Shown: piece after piece, positions 25,351 to 33,809 of the stretch
Numbering within the stretch: position 1 is the first letter of the stretch
Layout of the letters: each line of letters opens with the position of its first letter
From: Nocardioides sp. GY 10127
Lineage (GTDB): Bacteria; Actinomycetota; Actinomycetes; Propionibacteriales; Nocardioidaceae
Direction: 5' to 3'
Assembly (NCBI RefSeq): GCF_004919085.1
Contig: NZ_STGL01000003.1
Coordinates: 124,001 to 188,000 of the forward strand
Length of the DNA stretch: 64,000 bases
Position numbers and translations under genes: made by a program
The notes under the pieces: generated by a model
What the model was told of the DNA's origin: nothing
The model's input: the letters and a program-made list of their open reading frames with translations, nothing else
Databases searched by the model: none

Positions 25351-26829
25351 TCAGGCGGACGCGGTCGCGGGCTCGTCGTCCCCGGCCGAGCCGTCGTCGA
25401 CGGTGAGCGGGGCGGCGATCGACTCCAGCGAGCGACCCTCCGCGTCGATGCCCAGGAAGGCCTCGACGATGCCGCCGCCGATCATGAGGACACCGCCGAT
25501 CACGTAGCCGATCGAGATCCCCGAGATGTCACCAGTGGCCGAGGCCCGGTCGATGAGCCAGCCGAAGAGCAGCGGTCCGCTGATGCCGCCGACGGCTGTG
25601 CCGACCGCGTAGAAGAACGCGATGCACAGCGCGCGGGTCTCGAGCGGGAAGACCTCGCTCACCGTGAGGTACGCCGAGCTCGCGCCCGGGGAGGCGATGA
25701 AGAAGACCAGGCCCCCGACGACCGTGAGGGTGATCGCGTCGAGGGAGCCGAGGAAGAACGACGCCGCGACCAGCAGCAGCCCGGAGAGGACGTAGGTGCC
25801 GGTGATCATCCGGCGCCGGCCGAGCGAGTCGAAGAGCGGCCCGAGGACCAGCGCCCCGACGAAGTTGCAGGCCGCGAACGCCGCCAGGTACCAGCCGGTC
25901 TGGTTCACCCCCAGGAACGTCGTGAGGGTGTCGGAGTAGGTGAAGAAGAACGCGTTGTAGAGGAACGCCTGCCCGACGAACAGCGCCAGGCAGAGCACGG
26001 TCCGACGCGGGTAGAGGCTGACCACGGAGCGGGCGATCAGGCCGACCCCGACGGACCGGCGCTGCCGGACGGTGAGGGTCCCCTCGGCGGCCGGCAGGTC
26101 CTCACCGGTCTCCTCCTGGACCCTGCCCTCGATGTCGGCCACGATCGCGTCCGCCTCGTCCTCGCGGCCGTGGATGAAGAGCCAGCGCGGGCTCTCGGGC
26201 ACCTGGCGGCGCACCCAGAGGATGCCGACCGCGAGGACCGCCCCCAGGCCGAACGCGATCCGCCAGCCCCACGCGGGGTCGACGAGGGTCGGGTCGAGCA
26301 GGGGGATGGTGAGCAGGGAGCCGGCCGCGGCGCCGATCCAGTAGGACCCGTTGATGGTGACGTCGATCCGGCCCCGGTAGGCCGAGGGGATGAGCTCGTC
26401 CACCGCCGAGTTGATCGCCGCGTACTCGCCGCCGATGCCGGTGCCGGTCAGGAAGCGGGCCAGGAAGTACCACCAGGGGGCGGGGGCGAACGCGGTGAGC
26501 ACCGTCGCCACCGTGTAGACGCCGAGGGTGGCCATGAAGAGCTTCTTGCGCCCCAGCCGATCGGTCAGCTGGCCGAAGAACAGCGCGCCGAGGCAGGAGC
26601 CCGCCACGTAGACGGCGCCCGCGAGGCCGATCTGGAAGCTGCTCATGCCCAGGCCCGTGCCGGGCTCCTGGAGGGCCGACGACATCGACCCGACGATGGT
26701 GACCTCGAGCCCGTCGAGCACCCAGACGGTGCCGAGCCCCAGGACCACCATCCAGTGCCACCGCGACCACGGCAGCCGGTCGAGCCGGGCCGGGACGTCG
26801 GTGGTGATCCTGCCTGTCTGAACGCTCAT
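25351..26829 (-). CDS. MFS transporter of the sugar/aromatic-acid porter type
   Basis: ATG at 26829 follows GGAGG. The 492-residue protein has twelve transmembrane segments, the MFS signature GQLTDRLGRKKLFMATLG between helices 2 and 3, the repeat signature FDSLGRRRMITGTY between helices 8 and 9, RFLTGTGIGGEYAAINSAVDE in helix 4 and PESPRWLFIHGREDEA in the central loop. These features resemble the metabolite:H+ symporter and sugar porter groups. The substrate is unknown. The C-terminal tail is acidic. Confidence 0.9.
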   Translation of the reverse strand: MSVQTGRITTDVPARLDRLPWSRWHWMVVLGLGTVWVLDGLEVTIVGSMSSALQEPGTGLGMSSFQIGLAGAVYVAGSCLGALFFGQLTDRLGRKKLFMATLGVYTVATVLTAFAPAPWWYFLARFLTGTGIGGEYAAINSAVDELIPSAYRGRIDVTINGSYWIGAAAGSLLTIPLLDPTLVDPAWGWRIAFGLGAVLAVGILWVRRQVPESPRWLFIHGREDEADAIVADIEGRVQEETGEDLPAAEGTLTVRQRRSVGVGLIARSVVSLYPRRTVLCLALFVGQAFLYNAFFFTYSDTLTTFLGVNQTGWYLAAFAACNFVGALVLGPLFDSLGRRRMITGTYVLSGLLLVAASFFLGSLDAITLTVVGGLVFFIASPGASSAYLTVSEVFPLETRALCIAFFYAVGTAVGGISGPLLFGWLIDRASATGDISGISIGYVIGGVLMIGGGIVEAFLGIDAEGRSLESIAAPLTVDDGSAGDDEPATASA

Positions 26830-27160
26830 GCCTCCGGGGTACCCCCGGCCCCGCGTCCCGATCCTCACCCCCCAGCCCAGAAGTTGCCTGGGACAACGAA
26901 GAAACCCGAACATCCCCCGCCCGGGGTCTGTCCTTCGCCCCTCCCGCGTGCTTCCCTGGAAGGGCGAACCCGTGCGCACGGCACCTGCACGGATCCGCTG
27001 CGGCGTCTGCGGGCGAGGGCCCGGCACAGCGGCGTCGCGCGGCACGACTCCCCCACAGCGCGGGGCCCCGCCCGTCCGTCGGCCGGGCGAGGCCCCGTTC
27101 GACCACAGGCGCGGCGCGGACGGGTGGACCGGCGGGTCGCTGGGAGGCAGGGTGGGGCGC
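26830..27160. other. 331-base divergent intergenic region
   Basis: No convincing gene is visible between the divergent MFS and VOC genes. The stretch at 26879-26915 is less GC-rich than its surroundings and contains GTTGCCTGGGACAAC (26883-26897), and CTTCCCTGGAAG occurs near 26951; both are weak dyads. Promoters for the two genes are expected here, but no clear -35/-10 pair stands out. Confidence 0.4.
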
Positions 27161-27640
27161 ATGCCCACCATCCTGCGCACGGTCCAGGTGACCCTCGACG
27201 CCCGCTCCCCACGCACGCTCGGGCTGTTCTGGGCCCAGGTCCTGGGCTACGCCGCCGAGCCCGTGCCCGGGTCGGAGGCGGCACCGGACCCCGACCGGGT
27301 CGTCGAGACCGCCGACGCCTGGCTCGGGTTCCTCTCCGCCCAGGGCGTGCCCGCGGCGCTCCACGACAGCGCCTTCGCCCTGGTCGACCCGACCGGTGCC
27401 GGGCCGAGGCTCTTCCTCCAGCAGGTCCCCGAGGAGCGCGCGGGCAAGAACCGCATGCACCTCGACGTCCGCGTGGCCCCCGGGCTGCGGGGCGAGGAGC
27501 GGATGGCGGCCCTGGAGGAGGAGTGCGCGCGACTGGTGGCGCTGGGCGCGTCCCGCCTCGAGCGGCACGAGCCCAGCGCCCGCGACCACGGCTGGATCGT
27601 CATGGCCGACCCCGAGGGCAACGAGTTCTGCCTCGACTGA
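27161..27640 (+). CDS. VOC (glyoxalase/bleomycin-resistance fold) protein
   Basis: The 159-residue protein matches the glyoxalase-like VOC subgroup common in actinobacteria. It starts TVQVTLDARSPRTLGLFWAQ, has AGKNRMHLDVRVA at the second repeat and ends HGWIVMADPEGNEFCLD. The first repeat lacks the usual DH metal-ligand motif, so a binding or resistance role is as likely as an enzyme role. GGGAGG lies upstream of the ATG. It is convergent with the dehydrogenase gene, with a 15-base gap. Confidence 0.85.
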   Translation: MPTILRTVQVTLDARSPRTLGLFWAQVLGYAAEPVPGSEAAPDPDRVVETADAWLGFLSAQGVPAALHDSAFALVDPTGAGPRLFLQQVPEERAGKNRMHLDVRVAPGLRGEERMAALEEECARLVALGASRLERHEPSARDHGWIVMADPEGNEFCLD

Positions 27641-27655
27641 GGCGGCGCCGGGGCG

Positions 27656-29503
27656 TCAGCGGCGGGTGTGGTCGCGGAAGCCGCGGCCCGTCTTGCGACC
27701 CAGGTAGCCCGCGGTGACGAGGTGCTCCAGCAGCGGCGCCGGGGCGAAGCCGGGCTCGCGGAACTCCAGGTAGAGCTCTTTCTGGATCGCCAGCGAGACG
27801 TCGTTGCCCACCACGTCCAGGAGCTCGAACGGCCCCATGGGCAGGGCGCAGCCGGCCTTCATCGCCAGGTCGATGTCGTCGGCGTCGGCGTAGTGCGCCT
27901 CGAGCATCTTGACCGCGTCGTTGAGGTAGGGGAACAGCAGCGCGTTGACGATGAAGCCGGCCCGGTCACCGCAGGAGACCGCGACCTTGCCGAGCCGGGC
28001 GCACAGAGCGCGGGTCGTCTCCGTGACCTCCTCGGAGGTGGCCACCGTCGAGACCACCTCGACGAGCTTCATGATGGGCGCCGGGTTGAAGAAGTGCATG
28101 CCGACGACGTCCTGCGGGCGGCTCGTGGCCCGCGCGCACGCGATGATCGGCAGCGAGGACGTGGTGGTGGCCAGCACCGCGCCGGGCTTGCAGATGCGGT
28201 CCAGGTCCGCGAACAGGGCCGTCTTCACCTCGAGGTCCTCGGCGATGGCCTCCACCACCAGGTCGACCTCGGCCAGCGCCTCGCGCTCGGTGGCCCCGGT
28301 GAGCCGGGCGAGCGTCTCGGCCTTCTTCTCCTCGGTCGCGCGACCCTTGGCGATGAGCCGGTCGAAGTTCTTGGAGATCTGGGCGACCACGCCCGCGTTC
28401 TTCTCCTCGCTGCGACCGACGTAGGTGACCTCGTAGCCGGCCTTGGCGAAGACCTCCACGATCCCCGCCGCCATCGTGCCCGTGCCCACGACGCCGACCG
28501 TGCGGATGTCGTGGCGCAGCCGGGGAGCGTCGTCCGCGCTGGGGGTGGCGGCGTCCGCCACGACGACCGGGCTGTCCGGCCGCTCGTAGGAGTAGAAGCC
28601 GCGGCCGCTCTTGCGGCCGAGCAGGCCGGCCGTGACCATCTGCTTGAGGATCGGCGCCGGCGCGTGCAGCCGGTCGCGACCCTGCTTGTACATCGTGTCG
28701 AGGATCTCGTAGGCCGTGTCGAGGCCGATGAGGTCCAGCAGCGCCAGCGGCCCCATGGGGTAGCCGCAGCCGAAGCGCATGGCGGCGTCGATGTCCTCGC
28801 GCGAGGCGTAGCGCTGCTCGAACATCGCCACGGCGTGGTTGAGGTAGCCGAAGAGAAGTGCGTTCGCGATGAAGCCCGCCTTGTCCCCGCACACCACCGG
28901 GCTCTTGCCGAGCCGGTCGAGCACGCTCGCGACGTCGTCGAGCACCCGCGGCTCGGTGACGACGGTGCGGACCACCTCGACGAGCCGCTGCACCGGCGCC
29001 GGGTTGAAGAAGTGCACGCCCACGACGCGCCCGGGGTGGCGGGTCGCGCTGGAGAGCTCCGTGACCGAGAGCGAGGAGGTGTTGGTCGCGAGGACGGCGT
29101 CGGGCGAGACGATCTCGTCGAGCGCGGAGAAGATCTCCTTCTTGGTGCCCATCGACTCCACCGCCGCCTCGACCACCAGGTCGGCGTGGGTGAGGTCCTT
29201 GAGGCTGGTGGAGTAGGTGAGCCGGCCCAGGAGCTCGTCCCGCTCCTGCTCGCTCAGCTTGCCCCGCTCGACCGCGCGGGCGGTGGAGTGCTCGAGGTGG
29301 CCCCGACCGCGCGCCACGGCCGCCTCGTCGACCTCGACACCGACGACGGCGAAGCCGTGCCGGGCGAAGACCTCGGCGATGCCGGCCCCCATCGTCCCGA
29401 GGCCGACCACGCCGATCGTCTCGACGGTCCGGCCGGGGGCGTCCTCGGCGGTGGAGGACGGGGCGGTGGAGGACGGGGTGGGGCTGCTGCCTGCGCTGCT
29501 CAT
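27656..29503 (-). CDS. Two-module 3-hydroxyacyl-CoA (3-hydroxybutyryl-CoA) dehydrogenase
   Basis: The 615-residue protein is an internal duplication: each half has a 3HCDH NAD-binding domain and a C-terminal helical domain. The Rossmann motifs are GVVGLGTMGAGIAEVFA (about residues 31-47) and GVVGTGTMAAGIVEVFA (337-353). The catalytic His regions are VGVHFFNPAP and VGMHFFNPAP, and both halves end with GRKSGRGFYSY or GRKTGRGFRDH. Both active sites look intact. It oxidises (S)-3-hydroxyacyl-CoA or reduces acetoacetyl-CoA, linking the thiolase to crotonyl-CoA formation. The Ser/Thr-rich first 25 residues are extra. Confidence 0.93.
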   Translation of the reverse strand: MSSAGSSPTPSSTAPSSTAEDAPGRTVETIGVVGLGTMGAGIAEVFARHGFAVVGVEVDEAAVARGRGHLEHSTARAVERGKLSEQERDELLGRLTYSTSLKDLTHADLVVEAAVESMGTKKEIFSALDEIVSPDAVLATNTSSLSVTELSSATRHPGRVVGVHFFNPAPVQRLVEVVRTVVTEPRVLDDVASVLDRLGKSPVVCGDKAGFIANALLFGYLNHAVAMFEQRYASREDIDAAMRFGCGYPMGPLALLDLIGLDTAYEILDTMYKQGRDRLHAPAPILKQMVTAGLLGRKSGRGFYSYERPDSPVVVADAATPSADDAPRLRHDIRTVGVVGTGTMAAGIVEVFAKAGYEVTYVGRSEEKNAGVVAQISKNFDRLIAKGRATEEKKAETLARLTGATEREALAEVDLVVEAIAEDLEVKTALFADLDRICKPGAVLATTTSSLPIIACARATSRPQDVVGMHFFNPAPIMKLVEVVSTVATSEEVTETTRALCARLGKVAVSCGDRAGFIVNALLFPYLNDAVKMLEAHYADADDIDLAMKAGCALPMGPFELLDVVGNDVSLAIQKELYLEFREPGFAPAPLLEHLVTAGYLGRKTGRGFRDHTRR

Positions 29504-29537
29504 GGCGGGGATGATGACAGCGCCGACGTTGCAGGCG

Positions 29538-29553
29538 CGTGACCTGTGTCACC
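29538..29553. promoter_or_regulatory. Palindrome CGTGAC-N4-GTCACC upstream of the dehydrogenase
   Basis: CGTGACCTGTGTCACC contains the perfect dyad GTGAC-CTGT-GTCAC and can also be read as a CRP-like site (GTGA-N6-TCAC). It lies 35 bases upstream of the start codon at 29503, where it would overlap or flank the promoter. Confidence 0.4.
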
Positions 29554-29672
29554 CAGCGAGGTCAGCCGGAACGTCCGACTACCGGAAATGGGCGTCCTAC
29601 CAGCGGACATGGCGCGGGGCGGTCGCCCAAGATTCTTGGTGGGCCCGGCCGCCGGTCTGCACCAGCGCGCCC

Positions 29673-30263
29673 TCAGCGGGTGGGACGCTCCATCACGACC
29701 CGCCGCCCCGCCCCGTCCAGGCCCAGCGACCGCTCGTGGGCGCGGATACGCGCCTGCCACGGCTCGGGCTCGGCCACCTCCTCGAAGCCGAGCCGCCGGT
29801 AGAACGGCCCGTTCCACGGGATCTCGGCGTACGTGCACAGGCTCAGCCGCTCGAAACCGTCCCAGCGGGCGTCCTCGAGGGCCGCACGGACGAGGGCCGT
29901 GCCGATCCCGCGCCGCCCGTGCGTCGGCAGGAGCACCGAGACCTGCTCAAGGTGCGCCCGGGCGAACCCGTCGGGCGTGGCCTCCCCCGGCACGTGCAGG
30001 ACGTGTGCGAAGCCGACGACGGCGCTGTCCGAGCCATCGCGCTCGGCGGCCACGAGCAGGCGGCCGGGCGCCGCGTCCCGCTCGAGCCCCGACGGGGCCG
30101 CGGCCAGCAGCGCCGGCGGCGCCGCGGCGCCCAGCAGAGCGCGGAACGGCTCGGCGCCGCTGTCCTCGACCGCCGCCAGGTGGCGCAGGTCGGACGGGCG
30201 CGCGGGCCGGACCCGGACCGGCCGGGCGGGCCCGGCCGGCTGGTCGGGCGGGTGCTGGCTCAT
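29673..30263 (-). CDS. GNAT-family N-acetyltransferase
   Basis: The 196-residue protein has a GNAT domain from about residue 17. The acetyl-CoA motif is VLLPTHGRRGIGTALVRAAL, preceded by the strand AVVGFAHVLHV with HLEQVSV, and followed by NGPFYRRLGFEEV. A Pro-rich leader precedes the domain. It lies 23 bases downstream of the AGCS symporter gene on the same strand, so they may share a transcript. The substrate is unknown. Confidence 0.87.
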   Translation of the reverse strand: MSQHPPDQPAGPARPVRVRPARPSDLRHLAAVEDSGAEPFRALLGAAAPPALLAAAPSGLERDAAPGRLLVAAERDGSDSAVVGFAHVLHVPGEATPDGFARAHLEQVSVLLPTHGRRGIGTALVRAALEDARWDGFERLSLCTYAEIPWNGPFYRRLGFEEVAEPEPWQARIRAHERSLGLDGAGRRVVMERPTR

Positions 30264-30286
30264 CCGCCCAGCCTGCCAGAACGGGC

Positions 30287-31846
30287 TCAGGTGGTCGCGC
30301 GCTCGGCCTGGGGCACCTCGGCGATCTCGCCGGACCGCAGGCCACCCACGAAGGCGATCACCTCACGCTTGACCACCGGCAGGAGCAGGTAGCAGGCGAT
30401 CAGGTTCACCACGGCGCAGACGAAGAGCATCGCGTCCGCGAAGTTCAGCACCTGCCCGAGGTCGACCACGGCACCGAGCACGGTGAACACGCAGAAGATC
30501 GCCTTGAAGGCGTTCTCCTTGACCGGGCTGCGGCCCACCAGCGTCGTCCAGGCCTTGAGCGTGTAGTAGCTCCAGGTCAGGAGCGTGGAGAAGGCGAAGA
30601 GCGCGACCGCGACGGTCAGCACCGCGTCGAAGCCGGGCAGGATCGAGTCGAACGAGCGAGAGGTGAGCACGACCCCGGCGTCGTTGGTGATCGACTTCCC
30701 GGCCGCCGCGTCGTCGAGCAGGGAGCCGTAGAGGTCGGTGTCGGCGATGACGATGGTCAGGGCGGTCATCGTGCAGATGACCACCGTGTCGATGAAGGGC
30801 TCCAGCAGCGCCACGAAGCCCTCGGTGACGGGGTGGCGGGTCTTCACCGCCGAGTGGACGATCGGCGCGGAGCCGACCCCCGCCTCGTTCGAGAACGCCG
30901 CACGCTGGAACCCGACGATGAGGACGCCGATCGCACCACCCGCGATCCCGTCGGGACTGAAGGCCGAGGAGAGGATCGTGGCGAACGCACCGGGCACCTG
31001 GCCGAGGTTCCCGATGATCACCGCGAGGCAGGCCAGCACGTAGAGGCCCGCCATGAACGGCACCAGCTTCGAGGTCACCCGGGCGATCGAGGTGACGCCC
31101 CCGAGGATGACGACACCGACCCCCGCGGCGAGCAGCAGGCCGAACAGGAGCGCCGCCAGGGACGAGCCGAGCAGGCCGTCCTCGCCGCCGGTGATCTCGC
31201 GGGCCTGCGCGAAGGTCTGGTTCGCCTGGAAGGCGTTACCACCGAGGGCCCCGAACAGGATGAGGGCCACGGCGAAGATCCCGACCCCGATCCGGGAGGC
31301 GGTCGCGCCGAACCTCTCGAACGCCACCGGCAGGTAGCGGAACGGTCCGCCGCTGACGGTGCCGTCCTCGTGCACCTCGCGGTACTTCACGCCGAGGGTG
31401 CACTCGACGAACTTGGTGCACATGCCCAGCAGCCCGGCGAGGATCATCCAGAAGGTCGCCCCGGGGCCGCCGACGGTGACGGCGACGGCGACACCCGCGA
31501 TGTTGCCCAGGCCCACGGTGCCGGAGACGGCGGAGGCGAGGGCCTGGAAGTGCGTGACCTCCCCCGGGTCCGAGGCACGCGAGTACCGGCCGCGCACCAG
31601 GGCCCACGACGTCCGCCAGGAGCGGAACTGGATGCCGCGGAAGTAGACGGTGAAGACCGCCGCCGCCACCACCAGCCACAGGACGATGAGGGGGAAGGAG
31701 TAGTCCCCGAGCGGGACCTCCCAGAACACGACGGACGTGGCGGCGGTGGCGACGGGCTCGAAGACGGTGTTGATCCCGTCCTCGAGGCGGCCCACCACGC
31801 CGGGGTCTGCGGCCAGCGGCACGATCACCTCGGGTGTCATGCGCAT
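30287..31846 (-). CDS. Alanine/glycine:cation symporter family (AGCS) protein
   Basis: The 519-residue protein has about eleven transmembrane helices and the AGCS hallmarks [51 protein letters not shown] and [19 protein letters not shown]. These proteins import alanine, glycine or related amino acids with Na+ or H+. ATG codons at 31846 and 31840 are both possible starts. It is divergent from nucS. Confidence 0.93.
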   Translation of the reverse strand: MRMTPEVIVPLAADPGVVGRLEDGINTVFEPVATAATSVVFWEVPLGDYSFPLIVLWLVVAAAVFTVYFRGIQFRSWRTSWALVRGRYSRASDPGEVTHFQALASAVSGTVGLGNIAGVAVAVTVGGPGATFWMILAGLLGMCTKFVECTLGVKYREVHEDGTVSGGPFRYLPVAFERFGATASRIGVGIFAVALILFGALGGNAFQANQTFAQAREITGGEDGLLGSSLAALLFGLLLAAGVGVVILGGVTSIARVTSKLVPFMAGLYVLACLAVIIGNLGQVPGAFATILSSAFSPDGIAGGAIGVLIVGFQRAAFSNEAGVGSAPIVHSAVKTRHPVTEGFVALLEPFIDTVVICTMTALTIVIADTDLYGSLLDDAAAGKSITNDAGVVLTSRSFDSILPGFDAVLTVAVALFAFSTLLTWSYYTLKAWTTLVGRSPVKENAFKAIFCVFTVLGAVVDLGQVLNFADAMLFVCAVVNLIACYLLLPVVKREVIAFVGGLRSGEIAEVPQAERATT

Positions 31847-31911
31847 CGAGACAACCCGAGGCGGGCCCGGGACGCTTCACCCCTCCGGGCCGGGTCGGTG
31901 GACGGGACGCG

Positions 31912-31917
31912 TAGATT
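31912..31917 (+). promoter_or_regulatory. -10 element (TAGATT) of a leaderless nucS transcript
   Basis: TAGATT ends eight bases before the GTG at 31926 and there is no ribosome-binding site. The spacing predicts initiation at or beside the start codon. Confidence 0.55.
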
Positions 31918-31925
31918 CACCCGGC

Positions 31926-32612
31926 GTGAGACTCGTCGTCGCTCGTTGCCAGGTCGACTACGCCGGCCGCCTGACCGCCCACCTCCCCCTGGCCACCCGG
32001 GTCCTGATGATCAAGGCGGACGGGTCGGTGCTCGTCCACTCCGACGGGGGCAGCTACAAGCCGCTGAACTGGATGAGCCCGCCCTGCACCGTGGTGGAGG
32101 GCACGACGGACGACGGCGTGCCCGAGTGGGTCGTCACCAGCACCAAGACCGACGACACCCTCCGCATCCTGCTCGCCGACGTGCTCCACGACTCCGAGCA
32201 CGACCTCGGCGTGGACCCCGGGCTGCAGAAGGACGGCGTCGAGAAGCACCTGCAGGAGCTGCTCGCCGACCACCCCGCCACCCTGGCGCCCGGGCTCACC
32301 CTCGTGCGGCGCGAGTTCCCGACGGCCATCGGCCCGGTCGACCTCCTCTGCCGGGACGCCGAGGGGCTCACCGTGGCCGTCGAGATCAAGCGCCGCGGCG
32401 AGATCGACGGCGTCGAGCAGCTCACCCGGTACCTGGAGCTGCTCAACCGCGACCCGCTGCTCACCGCCAAGGGGCCGGTCCAGGGGATGTTCGCCGCCCA
32501 GCTGATCAAGCCCCAGGCCCGCGTCCTGGCCGAGGACCGCGGTATCACCTGTGCCCTCGTCGACTACGACGCGCTGCGCGGCCTGGACGACCCCGAGAGC
32601 CGGCTGTTCTGA
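31926..32612 (+). CDS. nucS: NucS/EndoMS mismatch-specific endonuclease
   Basis: The 228-residue protein is the actinobacterial mismatch endonuclease that replaces MutS/MutL. The N-terminal DNA-binding and dimerisation domain starts [21 protein letters not shown]. The C-terminal PD-(D/E)xK nuclease shows D139 in GPVDLLCRD and E153-x-K155 in [20 protein letters not shown]. The last residues ESRLF match the conserved NucS C-terminus thought to contact the beta clamp. It cuts both strands at G-T, G-G and T-T mismatches in family members studied. The gene appears leaderless. Confidence 0.95.
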   Translation: MRLVVARCQVDYAGRLTAHLPLATRVLMIKADGSVLVHSDGGSYKPLNWMSPPCTVVEGTTDDGVPEWVVTSTKTDDTLRILLADVLHDSEHDLGVDPGLQKDGVEKHLQELLADHPATLAPGLTLVRREFPTAIGPVDLLCRDAEGLTVAVEIKRRGEIDGVEQLTRYLELLNRDPLLTAKGPVQGMFAAQLIKPQARVLAEDRGITCALVDYDALRGLDDPESRLF

Positions 32613-32685
32613 GCGTGCCCGCGCGTCCTCCACAGGCGGTCGTGGCCACCTGGCGGGACCGCCGAGCCCGGCCTACCGTGGGGGC

Positions 32686-33459
32686 ATGAGCAGCCAGCCC
32701 GACCTCGAGCGCCGTGTCCGGCAGCAGGGCCAGGACGTCCTGGCCCTCTACGGCCTGCTCGACGACGTCCGCAGGGTCCAGGGCGAGCAGGGCGGAGTCC
32801 TCGAGCAGCTCACGGCCACCCTCGCCGACCACGGCCGCACCCTCGAGCAGCACACCGCCACCTTCGCCGAGCAGGGCGGAGTCCTCGACCAGCACACCGC
32901 CACCCTCGCCGAGCAGCGCGGAGTCCTCGACCAGCACACCGCCACCCTCGCCGACCACGGCCGCACCCTCGAGCAGCACACCGCCACCCTCGCCGAGCAG
33001 CGCGGAGTCCTCGACCAGCACACCGCCACCCTCGCCGACCACGGCCGCACCCTCGAGCAGCACACCGCCACCCTCGCCGAGCAGCGCGGAGTCCTCGACC
33101 AGCACACCGCCACCCTCGCCGACCACGGCCGCACCCTCGAGCAGCACACCGCCACCCTCGCCGAGCAGCGCGGAGTCCTCGACCAGCACACCGCCACCCT
33201 CGCCGACCACGGCCGCACCCTCGAGCAGCACACCGCCACCCTCGCCGAGCAGCGCGGAGTCCTCGACCAGCACACCGCCACCCTCGCCGACCACGGCCGC
33301 ACCCTCGAACAGCACACCGCCACCCTCGCCGAGCAGCGCGGAGTCCTCGACCAGCACACCGAGACCCTCGCCGACCACGGCCGCACCCTGGACACCCAGA
33401 CCGGCCTGCTGCACGAGATCCTGCGGCGCCTGCCGGAGCCCTCAGGCGGGTCCGCGTGA
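32686..33459 (+). CDS. Coiled-coil protein made of 14-residue tandem repeats
   Basis: The 257-residue protein is soluble, with no signal peptide. After a helical start (DLERRVRQQGQDVLALYGLL), fourteen 14-residue units occupy residues 43-238, mostly alternating TATLADHGRTLEQH and TATLAEQRGVLDQH. Each unit is two heptads with Leu at one core position and His, Gln or another polar residue at the other, which predicts a long, polar-core coiled coil. The end (LLHEILRRLPEPSGG) is unrelated. A TACCGT hexamer at 32674-32679 lies six bases before the ATG, so the mRNA may be leaderless. The stop overlaps the DUF952 start as GTGA. I do not recognise a function. Confidence 0.8.
   Translation: MSSQPDLERRVRQQGQDVLALYGLLDDVRRVQGEQGGVLEQLTATLADHGRTLEQHTATFAEQGGVLDQHTATLAEQRGVLDQHTATLADHGRTLEQHTATLAEQRGVLDQHTATLADHGRTLEQHTATLAEQRGVLDQHTATLADHGRTLEQHTATLAEQRGVLDQHTATLADHGRTLEQHTATLAEQRGVLDQHTATLADHGRTLEQHTATLAEQRGVLDQHTETLADHGRTLDTQTGLLHEILRRLPEPSGGSA
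32812..33399 (+). repeat. Coding tandem repeat: 42-bp units organised as 84-bp higher-order copies
   Basis: Fourteen 42-base units encode the repeat region of the coiled-coil protein. From 32896 to 33315 five 84-base copies are identical apart from one silent change (GAA for GAG at 33307-33309). Near identity at silent positions points to recent expansion or gene conversion. Copy number is expected to vary among strains. Confidence 0.9.
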
Positions 33460-33773
33460 TCGTCCACCACGTCGCGTCCGCGGCCGACTGGCAGGCGGCC
33501 GTGGCCACCGGCTCCTACGGCACCTCGACGCGTGGCAGCTCCGTCGTCGAGACCGGCTTCGTCCACGCGGCGCACCCGCACCAGGTGGCCGGCGTGCTGG
33601 AGCGCTACTACGCCGACGCTCGCGAACCGCTGGTGCTGCTCGTGATCGACACCGGACTGCTGGATTGCCCGGTGCGGGAGGAGGCCGCAACGAGCGGGGG
33701 CGAACGCTTCCCGCACCTGTACGGCACCGTGCCGGTCGGGGCCGTCCTGGAGGTACGACCGCTGCCCCGGTGA
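33456..33773 (+). CDS. DUF952 family protein
   Basis: The 105-residue protein carries the DUF952 pattern: IVHHVASAADWQAAVATGSY, SSVVETGFVHAAHPHQVAGV, LVLLVIDTGLLDCPVREEA and FPHLYGTVPVGAVLEV. The fold is thought to resemble ADP-ribosyltransferase-like proteins, but the activity is unknown. Its GTG start overlaps the stop of the repeat protein (GTGA), so the two are translationally coupled and may work together. Confidence 0.88.
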   Translation: MIVHHVASAADWQAAVATGSYGTSTRGSSVVETGFVHAAHPHQVAGVLERYYADAREPLVLLVIDTGLLDCPVREEAATSGGERFPHLYGTVPVGAVLEVRPLPR

Positions 33774-33809
33774 TCAGAGTCAGGTGGCAGGCAGGGCAGG
33801 CAGCCGCGG

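Noticed and set aside
32812..33399. Possible CRISPR array or non-coding minisatellite
   Set aside because: There are no unique spacers between the repeats, units are contiguous, and the region reads as a regular coiled coil.
32545..33508. Several long antisense and out-of-phase frames in the repeat region
   Set aside because: The repeat unit is a multiple of three bases and contains no stop in any phase, so all frames stay open automatically. The chosen frame has a start, heptad pattern and coupling to DUF952.
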